This document shows positions 11,358 to 20,784 of a stretch of 64,000 bases of DNA, piece after piece; within the stretch, counting starts at the first letter, position 1; every line of letters starts with the position of its first letter. The position numbers and the translations under genes were made by a program. Below the pieces are notes generated by a model. It ran no database searches. It had not been told where the DNA came from and saw only the letters and a list, made by a program, of their open reading frames with translations. The DNA comes from Citrobacter youngae (GTDB lineage: Bacteria; Pseudomonadota; Gammaproteobacteria; Enterobacterales; Enterobacteriaceae), in contig NZ_RPOI01000018.1 in NCBI RefSeq assembly GCF_003818115.1, forward strand, positions 124,001 to 188,000, read 5' to 3'.

Positions 11358-12005
11358 TTACGCTTCTTCAGGCAAGGGAAGAGGCCAACCGCCGAGACGT
11401 TTCCAGCGGTTAACGATTTCGCAAAACAGCACGGCCGTACGTTCGGTGTCATACAGTGCCGAGTGTGCCTGATTCCCGTCAAACTCCATTCCCGCCGCCA
11501 GGCACGCTTTTGACAACACCGTTTGCCCCAATGACAGACCGCTTAATGCCGCTGTATCAAAGGTGACAAACGGATGGAACGGATTACGTTTCAGCGAGGC
11601 GCGTTCTGCTGCTGCCATCATGAAACTGTGGTCGAACGTAGCGTTATGCGCCACCATGATTGCCCGATTGCAGCCGCTGTCTTTAATGCCTTTACGCACC
11701 ATTTTGAAGATGGCATGCAGAGCGTCATATTCGCTGACCGCGCCACGCAGCGGGTTGCTCGGGTCGATACCGTTAAATGCCAGCGCTTCGGGTTGTAAAT
11801 TCGCCCCTTCAAACGGTTCAACGTGGAAATGTAACGTCATGTCCGGCATCAGCCAGCCTTGTTCATCCATTTTCAGAGTGATGGCGGCAATTTCAAGCAG
11901 CGCATCGGTTTTGGCGTTAAATCCTGCTGTTTCGACATCAATGACGACAGGATAAAAACCACGAAAACGGTCACACAGACCGGAAAGTTGAGCGTTATCG
12001 GACAT
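11358..12005 (-). CDS. rnt: Ribonuclease T
   Basis: A 215-residue DEDDh 3'-5' exoribonuclease that trims tRNA and 5S/23S rRNA ends and turns over the tRNA CCA end. Catalytic acidic residues are visible in [10 protein letters not shown] (about residue 23), [12 protein letters not shown] (near 150) and [10 protein letters not shown], which supplies the His and last Asp. In E. coli it is followed by lhr; here grxD follows on the other strand. Confidence 0.96.
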   Translation of the reverse strand: MSDNAQLSGLCDRFRGFYPVVIDVETAGFNAKTDALLEIAAITLKMDEQGWLMPDMTLHFHVEPFEGANLQPEALAFNGIDPSNPLRGAVSEYDALHAIFKMVRKGIKDSGCNRAIMVAHNATFDHSFMMAAAERASLKRNPFHPFVTFDTAALSGLSLGQTVLSKACLAAGMEFDGNQAHSALYDTERTAVLFCEIVNRWKRLGGWPLPLPEEA

Positions 12006-12099
12006 CTGGGTCTCTTAATACGGGAAAATTGCAGCGCGTATTATGGCAAAATGATGAGTATAAAACTACGGGCACAGACGATCTGCGCCCGAGGGGGGG

Positions 12100-12507
12100 T
12101 TAGTCGCCCAGACCGCGGCCGGCGTCTTTTTCTTCGATCAGCTCAATTTTATAGCCGTCCGGATCTTCAACAAACGCGATCACAGTTGTGCCGCCTTTTA
12201 CCGGACCCGCTTCACGCGTTACGTTACCGCCGTTTTGACGAATACGTTCACAGGCCTCTGCCGCGTTATCTACGCTCAGGGCGATATGACCGTAGGCTGT
12301 GCCCAGCTCATACTTATCGACACCCCAGTTATAAGTCAGTTCGATCACCGCTTCGCTGGTTTCCGGGCCGTAGCCGACAAAGGCCAGAGAGTACTTGTAT
12401 TCAGGGTTTTCGCTGGTACGCAGCAGCTTCATGCCCAACACGTTAGTATAAAACTCGATGGAACGCTGCAGGTCACCCACGCGCAGCATGGTATGAAGTA
12501 AACGCAT
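12100..12507 (-). CDS. gloA: Glyoxalase I (lactoylglutathione lyase), Ni-dependent
   Basis: Converts the hemithioacetal of methylglyoxal and glutathione to S-lactoylglutathione. The length is 135 residues. The metal ligands fall at His5, Glu56, His74 and Glu122, exactly as in the nickel-dependent E. coli enzyme. It is downstream of nemR-nemA on the same strand, about 100 bp from nemA, consistent with the known nemRA-gloA co-transcription for electrophile defence. Confidence 0.97.
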   Translation of the reverse strand: MRLLHTMLRVGDLQRSIEFYTNVLGMKLLRTSENPEYKYSLAFVGYGPETSEAVIELTYNWGVDKYELGTAYGHIALSVDNAAEACERIRQNGGNVTREAGPVKGGTTVIAFVEDPDGYKIELIEEKDAGRGLGD

Positions 12508-12604
12508 CTTTTTCCCCTTCGAAAATGGCTAATACATTCAAAATGTTGTTTTAGTATAGCGGCGTTGTTACGCCGCTATCAATGGCAGAACTGAGTTTGT
12601 GAGG

Positions 12605-13702
12605 TTACAGGGTAGGATAATCGGTATAGCCTTCAGCACCGCCGCCGTAGAAACTTTCCGCACGCTGTGGATTGAGCTCGGCTTTACGCTGCAGACGTGC
12701 AACCAGATCCGGGTTAGCAATGTAAGCACGACCAAAGGCAACAGCATCGATCAGACCTTTCTCGATCAGTGATTCGGCTTTCTCTGGCGTATAGGCGCCC
12801 GCACCAATAATCGGACTGTGGAAACGGGCGCGAACTTTCTCGCGAAACGCGTCTGAATACGGTTCGCCACCAGCCCAGTCTGGCTCGGACATGTGCAGAT
12901 AAGCAATGCCGCGCTTGCCCAGTTGTTCAATCAGGTACAGAGCATCAGCCTCTTCATTCGGACCGTTGTCGACGTTCTGGAACGAGCCGATAGGGGAAAC
13001 ACGGATACCAATGCGATCGGCACCCCATTCTTTAATACCTGCATCGACGACTTCCAGTACCAGACGAGCACGGTTTTCAACACTACCGCCGTATTGATCG
13101 GTACGCTGGTTAGACGTTGGTGACAGGAATTGATGCAGCAGGTAGCCGTGAGCGGAATGCAGTTCAACCATGTCGAAACCCGCTTCGCGTGCGTTGGCAA
13201 TCGCCTGACGGAAGTCATTTACTATGCCAGGGATTTCTTCGGTTTCCAGCGCACGCGGCATTGAGGTATCGACACGTGTTGCCTGGCCATTTTCATCGCG
13301 CAGTGAGGTGCGGGTACCGGCGCTAATCGCAGAAGGCGCAACCGGTGCCTGACCATTTGGCTGCAGACTGGCGTGAGAAATGCGCCCGGTGTGCCACAAC
13401 TGAACAGCAATATGACCTTGCTCAGCATGTACGGCCGCAGTGATTTTTTTCCATGCGGCAATCTGTGCTTCGCTGTGTAGCCCCGGCGCCCCTGCATAGC
13501 CTTTCGCCTGGGCGGAGATCTGCGTCGCTTCGCTGATAATAAGACCTGCGCTGGCGCGTTGACGGTAATACTCGGCCATCAGCGGAGTAGGGATGTCGCC
13601 CGGCTCGATGCTGCGCAGACGCGTCAGTGGCGCCATGAATATGCGGTTCGCTGCCGTAATGGCGCCCACTTTCAGTGGGGAAAACAGTTTTTCAGATGAC
13701 AT
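12605..13702 (-). CDS. nemA: N-ethylmaleimide reductase, old yellow enzyme family
   Basis: A 365-residue FMN-dependent ene-reductase acting on N-ethylmaleimide, nitroaromatics and other electrophiles. It has the TIM-barrel signatures [11 protein letters not shown] near the N-terminus, LWHTGRISH near residue 102, and [15 protein letters not shown] with the active-site His pair near 182. The C-terminal phosphate-binding strand is [14 protein letters not shown]. It is the second gene after nemR, 54 bp downstream, with an extra NemR-like palindrome in the gap. Confidence 0.96.
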   Translation of the reverse strand: MSSEKLFSPLKVGAITAANRIFMAPLTRLRSIEPGDIPTPLMAEYYRQRASAGLIISEATQISAQAKGYAGAPGLHSEAQIAAWKKITAAVHAEQGHIAVQLWHTGRISHASLQPNGQAPVAPSAISAGTRTSLRDENGQATRVDTSMPRALETEEIPGIVNDFRQAIANAREAGFDMVELHSAHGYLLHQFLSPTSNQRTDQYGGSVENRARLVLEVVDAGIKEWGADRIGIRVSPIGSFQNVDNGPNEEADALYLIEQLGKRGIAYLHMSEPDWAGGEPYSDAFREKVRARFHSPIIGAGAYTPEKAESLIEKGLIDAVAFGRAYIANPDLVARLQRKAELNPQRAESFYGGGAEGYTDYPTL

Positions 13703-13716
13703 GTGGCACTCCTGAA

Positions 13717-13731
13717 TAGACCGGTCGTCTA
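13717..13731 (-). promoter_or_regulatory. Candidate second NemR site before nemA
   Basis: TAGACCGGTCGTCTA keeps the TAGAC...GTCTA arms of the main NemR operator but with a spacer one base shorter. It lies between nemR and nemA, 14 bp before the nemA start. Binding is inferred only. Confidence 0.45.
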
Positions 13732-13756
13732 GTAATAAAAGAAATAAAAACGCCTG

Positions 13757-14356
13757 TTAAACGGCAGGCGTTGTAATGATGGTTTTAACGTGCGCCAGCG
13801 CATTTTCCAACGGAGTGGCGCTACGAGAAATCTTGGCCTGGAGGTTGGCGCCCAGCCACAATGCATACAGCACCTGTGCCTGCTGTAACGGCTCGCCAAC
13901 AAAGGACAGACAGTGATTGCCCCGGCCTTTCTCCAGCGCCTGCGCTAACAGCGCAATAATGTGCCGTGCACCTTTATCCATCGCTGTGCGCATATCCTCT
14001 GACAGATCGCACACTTCGGCAGACAGCTTAACGGTTAAACAGCCGCTGATAATCCCGTGCTGGCTAAACTGGTTCAGGGTTTCCTGATAGTAGGCCAGGA
14101 TACGGTCGCGGTAATTCCCCGCCCCTGTAGCAAAATGCGTAGCCAGTCGCTGATGATAGGCCGCATAGTGGCGTTCCAGCATCGCGACGCCGAACGCTTC
14201 TTTAGAGCGAAAATAGTGATAAAACGAACCTTTAGGAACTTCAGCGGTTTTCAGTAGTTCGCTTAAGCCCATGCCGGTGAAGCCGCGCTGCATACACAGC
14301 AGTTCGCCGGTCGCCAGCAGATGTTCGCGTGTATCGTGTTCAGTGACTTTGTTCAT
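13757..14356 (-). CDS. nemR: NemR, TetR-family electrophile/bleach-sensing repressor
   Basis: A 199-residue TetR-family protein. The N-terminal helix-turn-helix spans about residues 8-55 (TREHLLATGELLCMQRGF, then PKGSFYHYFRSKEAF). Several Cys residues occur, including Cys106 in GIISGCLTVKL and others near 116 and 153; Cys106 is the key redox sensor in E. coli NemR. Electrophiles and hypochlorous acid release it from DNA, inducing nemA and gloA downstream. A perfect palindrome stands in its own promoter. Confidence 0.95.
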   Translation of the reverse strand: MNKVTEHDTREHLLATGELLCMQRGFTGMGLSELLKTAEVPKGSFYHYFRSKEAFGVAMLERHYAAYHQRLATHFATGAGNYRDRILAYYQETLNQFSQHGIISGCLTVKLSAEVCDLSEDMRTAMDKGARHIIALLAQALEKGRGNHCLSFVGEPLQQAQVLYALWLGANLQAKISRSATPLENALAHVKTIITTPAV

Positions 14357-14370
14357 GGGAAGAAGTGTAA

Positions 14371-14386
14371 TAGACCAGTCGGTCTA
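14371..14386 (-). promoter_or_regulatory. NemR operator
   Basis: TAGACCAGTCGGTCTA, two 6 bp arms TAGACC/GGTCTA around AGTC, begins 15 bp upstream of the nemR start, as for the E. coli NemR box. Confidence 0.8.
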
Positions 14387-14457
14387 ATGCAATAGCCCTT
14401 GCGAGAAATTCAGTTAACGTCTTCAATAGGTATATCAATCTCACTAAAGGAGGGGAT

Positions 14458-14697
14458 GTGGCCGAACAGCTGGAGTTTTTCCCTGTCCAGAGCCCATGCC
14501 GCGGTATATGTCAGTCTGACGAACGCGGATTTTGCCGTGGCTGTTTTCGCAGTCGGGATGAGCGTTTTAACTGGCAGAAAATGAGCGATGCCCAAAAGCA
14601 GGAGGTACTGCGGCTTTGTCGCCAGCGCCTGATGCGTAAATTACGCGCAAACAAATCCAACCCGCCGGAAGAACCGCAACAACCTTCACTCTTTTAA
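14458..14697 (+). CDS. ydhL: YdhL, DUF1289 small Cys-rich protein
   Basis: A 79-residue protein nearly identical to E. coli YdhL. It starts at GTG with AAAGGAGGGG just upstream. Four Cys residues in SPCRGICQSDERGFCRGC (C-x3-C, C-x2-C) suggest a metal or Fe-S site; the DUF1289 family has no established function. Basic Arg-rich segments follow. It reads toward ydhF with a 49 bp gap. Confidence 0.9.
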   Translation: MAEQLEFFPVQSPCRGICQSDERGFCRGCFRSRDERFNWQKMSDAQKQEVLRLCRQRLMRKLRANKSNPPEEPQQPSLF

Positions 14698-14746
14698 AAG
14701 CGTAATTGCGTATACTCGATGCACATTCACTTATAAGGAAGCTGCT

Positions 14747-15643
14747 ATGGTTCAGCGTATTACTATTGCGCCGCAAGGCCCGGAATTTTCGCGCTTTGTG
14801 ATGGGGTACTGGCGCCTGATGGACTGGAATATGTCCGCACGTCAGCTAGTCAGCTTTATTGAGGAACATCTCGATCTGGGTGTCACGACTGTCGATCACG
14901 CGGATATTTATGGCGGATACCAGTGTGAGGCGGCGTTTGGCGAGGCGATGAAACTGGCACCGCACCTGCGTGAAAAAATGCAGATTGTGACCAAATGCGG
15001 TATTGCCACGACGGCGAAAGAGGAAAACGCGCTGGGTCATTACATCACTGACCGCGCCCATATTATTGCCAGTGCCGAACAGTCGCTGAAGCTGCTGGCA
15101 ACCGATCATCTTGATCTGCTGTTGATCCACCGTCCCGATCCGTTAATGGATGCAGACGATGTGGCGGAAGCTTTCAAGACATTACATCATAGCGGTAAGG
15201 TGCGCCATTTTGGTGTCTCTAACTTCACCCCGGCACAGTTCTCATTGCTGCAATCGCGTCTGCCGTTTACGCTGGCGACCAACCAGGTAGAAATTTCACC
15301 GGTACATCAGCCGCTCCTGCTGGATGGCACTTTAGATCAACTACAGCAGTTGCGTATTCGTCCAATGGCCTGGTCCTGCCTCGGCGGCGGTCGCTTGTTT
15401 AATGACGATGCGTTCCAGCCATTACGAAATGAACTTGCCGTGATAGCAGAAGAACTGAATGCACAGTCCATAGAACAAGTGGTGTATGCGTGGATCCTGC
15501 GTCTGCCGTCGCAGCCACTGCCGATTATTGGCTCGGGTAAAATCGAACGTGTGCGTGCTGCAATTGAATCAGAGTCATTGAACATGTCTCGCCAGCAGTG
15601 GTTCCGTATTCGTAAAGCGGCGCTCGGTTACGACGTGCCTTAA
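14747..15643 (+). CDS. ydhF: YdhF, aldo/keto reductase family oxidoreductase
   Basis: A 298-residue TIM-barrel aldo/keto reductase. It shows the catalytic Asp/Tyr context VDHADIYGGYQCE (residues about 49-62), the Lys/His region LLLIHRPDPLMD, and the NADPH-binding GSGKIERVRAA near the C-terminus. The physiological substrate is unknown. AAGGAAGCTGCT precedes the ATG. Neighbouring redox genes (nemA, sodC) suggest but do not prove a stress role. Confidence 0.92.
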   Translation: MVQRITIAPQGPEFSRFVMGYWRLMDWNMSARQLVSFIEEHLDLGVTTVDHADIYGGYQCEAAFGEAMKLAPHLREKMQIVTKCGIATTAKEENALGHYITDRAHIIASAEQSLKLLATDHLDLLLIHRPDPLMDADDVAEAFKTLHHSGKVRHFGVSNFTPAQFSLLQSRLPFTLATNQVEISPVHQPLLLDGTLDQLQQLRIRPMAWSCLGGGRLFNDDAFQPLRNELAVIAEELNAQSIEQVVYAWILRLPSQPLPIIGSGKIERVRAAIESESLNMSRQQWFRIRKAALGYDVP

Positions 15644-15724
15644 TCACGTATTCAGCGTTCCGTCGTTCAAATTTGTGTCACTGGATTACACTTATCAGTC
15701 AGACACCTGGATGACGGAGGTTGT

Positions 15725-16246
15725 ATGAAACGTTTGAGTTTAGCCATCATCACGTTATTGGGCTGTGCAGGTGCACAGGCTGCCAGTGAGAAGGTGGTGA
15801 TGAATCTGGTGACGTCGCAGGGCGTTGGCCAGGAGATTGGTACGGTCACTATTGCCGAATCCGCAAAAGGGCTGGAGTTTACGCCTGATCTTAAAGCACT
15901 GCCACCGGGTGAACATGGTTTTCATGTGCATGCTAACGGCAGTTGCCAACCCGCTATCAAAGAGGGTAAAGCCTCAGCAGCAGAATCGGCTGGCGGTCAT
16001 TATGATCCGCATAAAACTGGCAAGCATGAAGGTCCGGAAGGCGCAGGTCACATGGGTGACCTGCCATTGCTGGTGGTAAATAACGAAGGGAATGCGACAA
16101 CGCCGGTTGTTGCGCCGCGGCTCAAAACGCTCGACGAGGTAAAAGGTAAGGCGCTGATGATCCATGTGGGCGGCGATAATATGTCCGATCAACCGAAACC
16201 GCTTGGCGGTGGCGGAGCGCGCTACGCCTGTGGTGTTATCAAATAA
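15725..16246 (+). CDS. sodC: Periplasmic Cu/Zn superoxide dismutase
   Basis: A 173-residue protein with a signal peptide cleaved near residue 19 (GCAGAQA). The copper and zinc ligands appear in HGFHVHANGSC and GGHYDPHKTGKHEGP, with the C-terminal GGGGARYACGVI supplying the second disulphide Cys. It removes superoxide in the periplasm; E. coli sodC is induced in stationary phase and under anaerobic-aerobic transition. Its stop codon abuts the stop of ydhK on the other strand with no spacer. Confidence 0.96.
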   Translation: MKRLSLAIITLLGCAGAQAASEKVVMNLVTSQGVGQEIGTVTIAESAKGLEFTPDLKALPPGEHGFHVHANGSCQPAIKEGKASAAESAGGHYDPHKTGKHEGPEGAGHMGDLPLLVVNNEGNATTPVVAPRLKTLDEVKGKALMIHVGGDNMSDQPKPLGGGGARYACGVIK

Positions 16247-18262
16247 TCAACTACTGAGAGTGCCCGGCGGTGGCGCCTGTTCGAGTTGTGAAAGCGAGCA
16301 GTGTAGCCGCCAGACCAATGCCGATAACTCCTGCGCAGCAGGTTGATGATGGTGGGCAAGCGTATCGCAGATGCGTTGTAGCTCACTCAGCGTGGCATTC
16401 AGTGATCGTTGCTGGACGCCACGTTCGCTCATTACATCGCGCAGCAGAGAGATACACACGTCCCTGACCCGAGCCAGCGGATCCGAACGCGCCTCCCAGG
16501 TGCGCAGTTGCCACACTACGTGCGAGCAGTTCAGCAATACGACCCCCCAACGTAATAACCAGCGTCGCGCCAGCGCATCCTGACTGTTGCTGAGCTGGCT
16601 GACGTGATGATAGGTCAGCGATTCAAATTCGTTTTCATTGAGTGACGGATGGCGGCTAAGTTGATCGACAAAGTTACGCCGTAACGCACGAATATGACGG
16701 CGGCTCTTTCTCGCATCAGAACCTGGCCGCAGAATGGCAAAAGCCAGCCACGACAGCGCGACGCCCGTGATCTTCGCCGTATTGTCATTCAAAAAAACTG
16801 CAAAATCATAGACGGGAGGATTGGTCACCGCGATGAACGATCCCATAAAGACGATCAGCTGTCCCCAAAGCCCTGCCAGTTTCGGCATCTGTAATTTTAA
16901 CAACTGCATGGTGGCAAGCAGTGGGAAGAGAAACAGAATAAACTGCCAGAGATCGGTAATTTGTACCATCAGACCGAATTTCACCACAAAACTGAACAGC
17001 GACAGCAGGACCAGCGTGCGCATCAGCAAAGAGAGTGATTTGAAGGGGGCTGCTACGGCGGAATACAACACGCAACTGATGGCGGCAAGTGTCAGAGCCC
17101 CGGAGCCTGATTCCCATTGTGCGCCAATGCTCCACGCGCCGATTGCCATCAGCGTAATGAAGGTACGCAATCCGCTCCAGAGAGCCTCCGCGTTATCGGT
17201 ATGACGGGCAAGACCCGGCGTGCGCTCAATATTGATATTATCGACCGTAACCCCCTTTTCCAGTAAGCGCAGATAATGGCTGCTTTTCAGATAGATACGG
17301 CAAAAATAGCGCAGACGCTGCCAGAAGGCGACGTGCCGATAGTCATGCTGATCGACGGGGCACAGCGGGGCGATAATCCGCGCTACGGCGTAGCTGTCGG
17401 TATCGGGTTTTACCAATGCGTTCAGCAACTGCTCAATGACATTCCGGGTATTTGCCGGGGGGTTGGGCCAGTTCAGTAGCATCCGCCGCAGGCTGGAAAT
17501 TACGCTGGTCAACCGCAACTGCTGGTGTAACAACGCATTGAGCAAGGTATTTTGACGGCGAAAACGGTAGTGGCTCCAGAACGCCTGAATACGTAGCAGA
17601 TTCATGGTCAGGATTTGGCCAATCACCCCTTCATGGGCGGTGCGGATAGCATCTGTGGTTTCTGGCTGCCAGAGTAAACTGGCATGCTCCAGCAAACGTG
17701 CATGCATATTTTTCAATGCGGTCAGCAGCGTGGTGCCATCGGATGTACTGGGCAGGATCATCATCATCAAGCCGCCACAGAGGATCCCGACAATGACTTC
17801 GCACACACGTGCCTGGGCGATATCCCACAGTTGCGTAACCTCTGTAATATGCACCATTGGAAACGCAATAATCGCCGCGGTATAGCCTGCCAGTTGAAAA
17901 GCGTAGGCCACGTTGTTGGTGAAATGCGCGCACGCCCAGGTACAAAAACCGATCCAGACTGACATGCTCAACAGAAACAGCCACGGTTCATTGAGTGTAT
18001 GACCGGCTATAATCAATGCGGCCGTTGCACCAAGTAAACTGCCCGCGATACGCCCCAGACTTTTGCTGATCACGCCACCAACGGTTGGAAAACTGACTAC
18101 CGCTGCTGATGTCATCGCCCAGTAGGGTTCGTCCAGATTGAGGTAATAGGCGAAGGTTAGCGCCAGACACATCGCAATAGTATTACGCAGCGCGTAACGC
18201 CATTGTCCGCTCGTGGCTTTAAACCACGGCAGAATGGCTGGTGTCAGGCGGGGCAGTTTCAT
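16247..18262 (-). CDS. ydhK: YdhK, FUSC/AaeB-type efflux inner membrane protein
   Basis: A 671-residue protein with two blocks of about five membrane helices (near residues 25-160 and 365-500) separated and followed by cytosolic domains, the fusaric-acid-resistance (FUSC) architecture of AaeB/YccS. It overlaps the end of ydhJ by four bases (ATGA), so the two are translationally coupled. With membrane-fusion protein YdhJ and small YdhI it should form an aromatic-compound efflux pump. The substrate is unknown. Confidence 0.92.
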   Translation of the reverse strand: MKLPRLTPAILPWFKATSGQWRYALRNTIAMCLALTFAYYLNLDEPYWAMTSAAVVSFPTVGGVISKSLGRIAGSLLGATAALIIAGHTLNEPWLFLLSMSVWIGFCTWACAHFTNNVAYAFQLAGYTAAIIAFPMVHITEVTQLWDIAQARVCEVIVGILCGGLMMMILPSTSDGTTLLTALKNMHARLLEHASLLWQPETTDAIRTAHEGVIGQILTMNLLRIQAFWSHYRFRRQNTLLNALLHQQLRLTSVISSLRRMLLNWPNPPANTRNVIEQLLNALVKPDTDSYAVARIIAPLCPVDQHDYRHVAFWQRLRYFCRIYLKSSHYLRLLEKGVTVDNINIERTPGLARHTDNAEALWSGLRTFITLMAIGAWSIGAQWESGSGALTLAAISCVLYSAVAAPFKSLSLLMRTLVLLSLFSFVVKFGLMVQITDLWQFILFLFPLLATMQLLKLQMPKLAGLWGQLIVFMGSFIAVTNPPVYDFAVFLNDNTAKITGVALSWLAFAILRPGSDARKSRRHIRALRRNFVDQLSRHPSLNENEFESLTYHHVSQLSNSQDALARRWLLRWGVVLLNCSHVVWQLRTWEARSDPLARVRDVCISLLRDVMSERGVQQRSLNATLSELQRICDTLAHHHQPAAQELSALVWRLHCSLSQLEQAPPPGTLSS

Positions 18263-19122
18263 TTTTGCTGACCGATGGACACGCTACAGGTTGTCCCCGA
18301 AACCAGCGTAACATCGTGCGGAAGGGTATCAAATTCGATACGAACAGGAACCCGCTGCGCCAGACGGACCCACGGAACGTTTGGTTTGATGTCAGGAACC
18401 AGACCGGAATTGCTTTCCACGCTCTGATCATAAATAGCGCGACCAATGCTGGAAACGTGACCCTGTAACTTAATGTTGCCGCTGTAGAGAGTGATTAGAG
18501 CAGGTGCCCCGTCTTGAATATGGCGTAGCTTGGTTTCTTCGAAATAGCCCATGACATAAAAAGAGTGACTGTCGACCAGAGCAAACAGCGGTTTACCCGT
18601 TGAGGCGTAGTCTCCGGTACGGGTTGATAGATTGGTGACCCAGCCTGTGACCGGGGCTTTGACTACCGTTTGCGCCAGTTGCCACTGAGCATGGCGCAAG
18701 CTGGCCTGGGCTGCGGCAACAGTCGCCTGCATGGCTTTTACATTGAGCAGTGCACTGTCCAAATCTTCTGCCGAGATGAAATTTTGCGACAAATTGCGGC
18801 GACGTCTGGCTTCATTATCGGCTTTGGTCAGATCGGACTGCGCTTTGGCCAACTGAGCCTGTGCATTCAGCTCAGCTATTTGGAAAGGGGTCTTGTCGAT
18901 AACAAAAAGAATATCGCCTTTGTTAACCAGTTGATTATCTTTAATGTTGAGTTCACTAATGCTGCCAGAGATTTGCGGTGTGATGCTGACCTGTTCAGCG
19001 CGGACTTTTCCGTCACGCGTCCATGGAGATTGCATATAGTAATTCCACATCCACCACCCGGCGAGGACGGCGATGACAGCGACTATAATAGTGGAGAAGT
19101 ATTTAATGGTTTTAAGCGACAT
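18259..19122 (-). CDS. ydhJ: YdhJ, HlyD-family membrane fusion protein
   Basis: A 287-residue periplasmic adaptor. One N-terminal membrane helix (residues 4-25) is followed by a biotinyl-lipoyl-like half ([30 protein letters not shown]), an alpha-hairpin (about 75-135), and the second lipoyl/beta-barrel half. The start MSLKTIKYF matches E. coli; the frame stays open upstream without a better site. It is the middle gene of ydhIJK, two bases after ydhI. SlyA controls this operon in E. coli. Confidence 0.92.
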   Translation of the reverse strand: MSLKTIKYFSTIIVAVIAVLAGWWMWNYYMQSPWTRDGKVRAEQVSITPQISGSISELNIKDNQLVNKGDILFVIDKTPFQIAELNAQAQLAKAQSDLTKADNEARRRRNLSQNFISAEDLDSALLNVKAMQATVAAAQASLRHAQWQLAQTVVKAPVTGWVTNLSTRTGDYASTGKPLFALVDSHSFYVMGYFEETKLRHIQDGAPALITLYSGNIKLQGHVSSIGRAIYDQSVESNSGLVPDIKPNVPWVRLAQRVPVRIEFDTLPHDVTLVSGTTCSVSIGQQK

Positions 19123-19124
19123 AA

Positions 19125-19361
19125 TCACCACGCAATCAACATGACAAAGGCCAGACACACGCAAAGCGTAAAGAGGGACAGATCCATTAACAGGGGATGC
19201 CAGATTTCGCCAGAATAGATCCAGTCGCGTAGCAGGCGATGAACAACTAGCCAGAGGATAAATCCTGCAACAAACGCCTTGAAAATAGGGGGGAAGTAGA
19301 CAGATGCTCCGATCATTAAATCTTGTAGGGGCAATCCTGTTGCATTAAACATAAACTTCAC
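19125..19361 (-). CDS. ydhI: YdhI, DUF1656 small membrane protein
   Basis: A 78-residue protein with two membrane helices, homologous to AaeX, which accompanies AaeAB-type pumps. I choose a GTG start at 19361 because AAGGA lies eight bases upstream and the product then starts [15 protein letters not shown] as in E. coli; a TTG two codons earlier is too near the ribosome-binding site. It is the first gene of ydhIJK and is divergent from slyA, sharing a 198 bp promoter region. Confidence 0.88.
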   Translation of the reverse strand: MKFMFNATGLPLQDLMIGASVYFPPIFKAFVAGFILWLVVHRLLRDWIYSGEIWHPLLMDLSLFTLCVCLAFVMLIAW

Positions 19362-19531
19362 GGGCAAAATCCTTGGCGAAAAGAGCGTTGCTATAGGTTT
19401 AGCAAAAAAAGGGACAATGTGTCTCTGTAACGCATAATGTCTGAAAAAATGTCATCCGGTAAGCAAATTTGGCAATACATTTGTTTTGGGAATACAAATG
19501 CTGCACACTATTCTAAAATCAGCACAATAAC

Positions 19532-19543
19532 TTAGCAAGCTAA
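19532..19543 (+). promoter_or_regulatory. SlyA operator in the slyA/ydhI promoter region
   Basis: TTAGCAAGCTAA is an exact 12 bp palindrome equal to the published SlyA consensus. It ends 16 bp before the slyA start codon, so bound SlyA should repress its own synthesis and may affect ydhIJK. Confidence 0.88.
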
Positions 19544-19559
19544 TTATAAGGAGATGAAA

Positions 19560-19994
19560 TTGGAATCGCCATTAGGTTCTGATCTGGCACGGTTGGTGCG
19601 CATTTGGCGTGCTCTGATTGACCATCGCCTGAAACCTCTGGAGTTGACGCAGACGCATTGGGTTACGCTGCACAACATTCATCAGTTGCCACCGGGTCAA
19701 TCACAGATTCAACTGGCTAAAGCGATTGGTATTGAGCAGCCTTCATTGGTGCGTACACTCGACCAGTTAGAAGAAAAGGGACTCATTTCACGACAGACTT
19801 GCGCCAGCGATCGTCGGGCAAAGAGAATTAAATTAACGGAGAAGGCCGAACCGCTGATTGCTGATATGGAAGCGGTTATCAATAAAACGCGCGGCGAAAT
19901 TCTGGAAGGGATTTCCGCTGAGGAAATTGATCTGCTGATAAAACTGGTCGCCAGACTGGAACACAATATCATTGAACTGCAGTCGCAGGGCTAA
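19560..19994 (+). CDS. slyA: SlyA, MarR-family transcriptional regulator
   Basis: A winged-helix dimer that derepresses H-NS-silenced genes and responds to small aromatic ligands. I place the start at the TTG at 19560: AAGGAG lies seven bases before it, whereas the ATG at 19554 directly abuts AAGGAG. This gives 144 residues, the published SlyA length. The recognition helix region is [22 protein letters not shown] and the wing is [19 protein letters not shown]. It is divergent from ydhIJK with a consensus operator in the promoter. Confidence 0.96.
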   Translation: MESPLGSDLARLVRIWRALIDHRLKPLELTQTHWVTLHNIHQLPPGQSQIQLAKAIGIEQPSLVRTLDQLEEKGLISRQTCASDRRAKRIKLTEKAEPLIADMEAVINKTRGEILEGISAEEIDLLIKLVARLEHNIIELQSQG

Positions 19995-20042
19995 AGCGAT
20001 CAAAACGACGTGTGGCCAGAGGCTGACCACACGTGAATTCGA

Positions 20043-20510
20043 TTAACGTGGAGACACGGTAACCTGGCTACCATTGTTAGCCATAACAACGCGCTGACCC
20101 GCAGAGAATTTGGTCGCACCCTGCTTCTGAACCACCATAATGGTATTACCGTCATCCTTACGAATTTCCAGTTCTACGCCCTGGGTTTTATTCATCGCGC
20201 CTTGTACGCCCTGGCCTGCTACGCCACCAGCAACCGCACCTGCAGCTGTCGCTAATGAACGACCGGTACCGCCGCCTACGGTGTTACCGAGGAACCCACC
20301 CAGCACAGCACCACCAATAGCGCCAATCACGTTTGCGTCGTCACCACCCTGGATTTGCACCGGACGAACATGAACAATCGTACCGTAGGTAACGTTCTGA
20401 ACTTGTTTCGCTTCGGATGCGGTATACACGTCACCGGAAAGGCTATCATTGTTAACGCAGCCCGCTAAAGATACGCCCATTAATGAAACAATCAGCACAC
20501 GTTTAATCAT
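20043..20510 (-). CDS. slyB: SlyB, outer membrane lipoprotein
   Basis: A 155-residue lipoprotein; the lipobox LMGVSLAGC puts the acylated Cys at residue 18. A Gly-rich glycine-zipper segment (IGAIGGAVLGGFLGNTVGGGTGRSLATAAGAVAGG, about 63-100) is typical of the Pcp/SlyB family. In relatives it is a PhoP-PhoQ target and stabilises the outer membrane during stress. A PhoP-like box with ideal spacing to a -10 element lies upstream. It is convergent with slyA. Confidence 0.95.
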   Translation of the reverse strand: MIKRVLIVSLMGVSLAGCVNNDSLSGDVYTASEAKQVQNVTYGTIVHVRPVQIQGGDDANVIGAIGGAVLGGFLGNTVGGGTGRSLATAAGAVAGGVAGQGVQGAMNKTQGVELEIRKDDGNTIMVVQKQGATKFSAGQRVVMANNGSQVTVSPR

Positions 20511-20636
20511 TTACAAATCTCCTTTGTCACCACGAAACGCTAATAAAGCACTCCTCATGGCTAAATTATATGGCATTTGTGAGTCTAAGGTCACATGTTC
20601 TACTGGAACAATATGAAAATCTTAACCGAAATCGGG

Positions 20637-20653
20637 TTAACCGAGTATAAACG
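20637..20653 (-). promoter_or_regulatory. Candidate PhoP box of slyB
   Basis: On the minus strand the sequence reads CGTTTA-TACTC-GGTTAA, a direct hexamer repeat with a 5 bp spacer like the PhoP consensus (G/T)GTTTA-N5-(G/T)GTTTA. Exactly 12 bp after it is TAAGAT, a plausible -10, the usual geometry for PhoP-activated promoters. Confidence 0.7.
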
Positions 20654-20784
20654 AATCATTCATCACGGTGATGGAATTTAGCGGTTACTGGAAAGATTAA
20701 CCTGCAAAAATCATCAAGGAAGCATGGAATTAGTCGACACTTTATGGTGGAGTGTCAAGGCTAATTTGCTTAAAAGGATGACGT

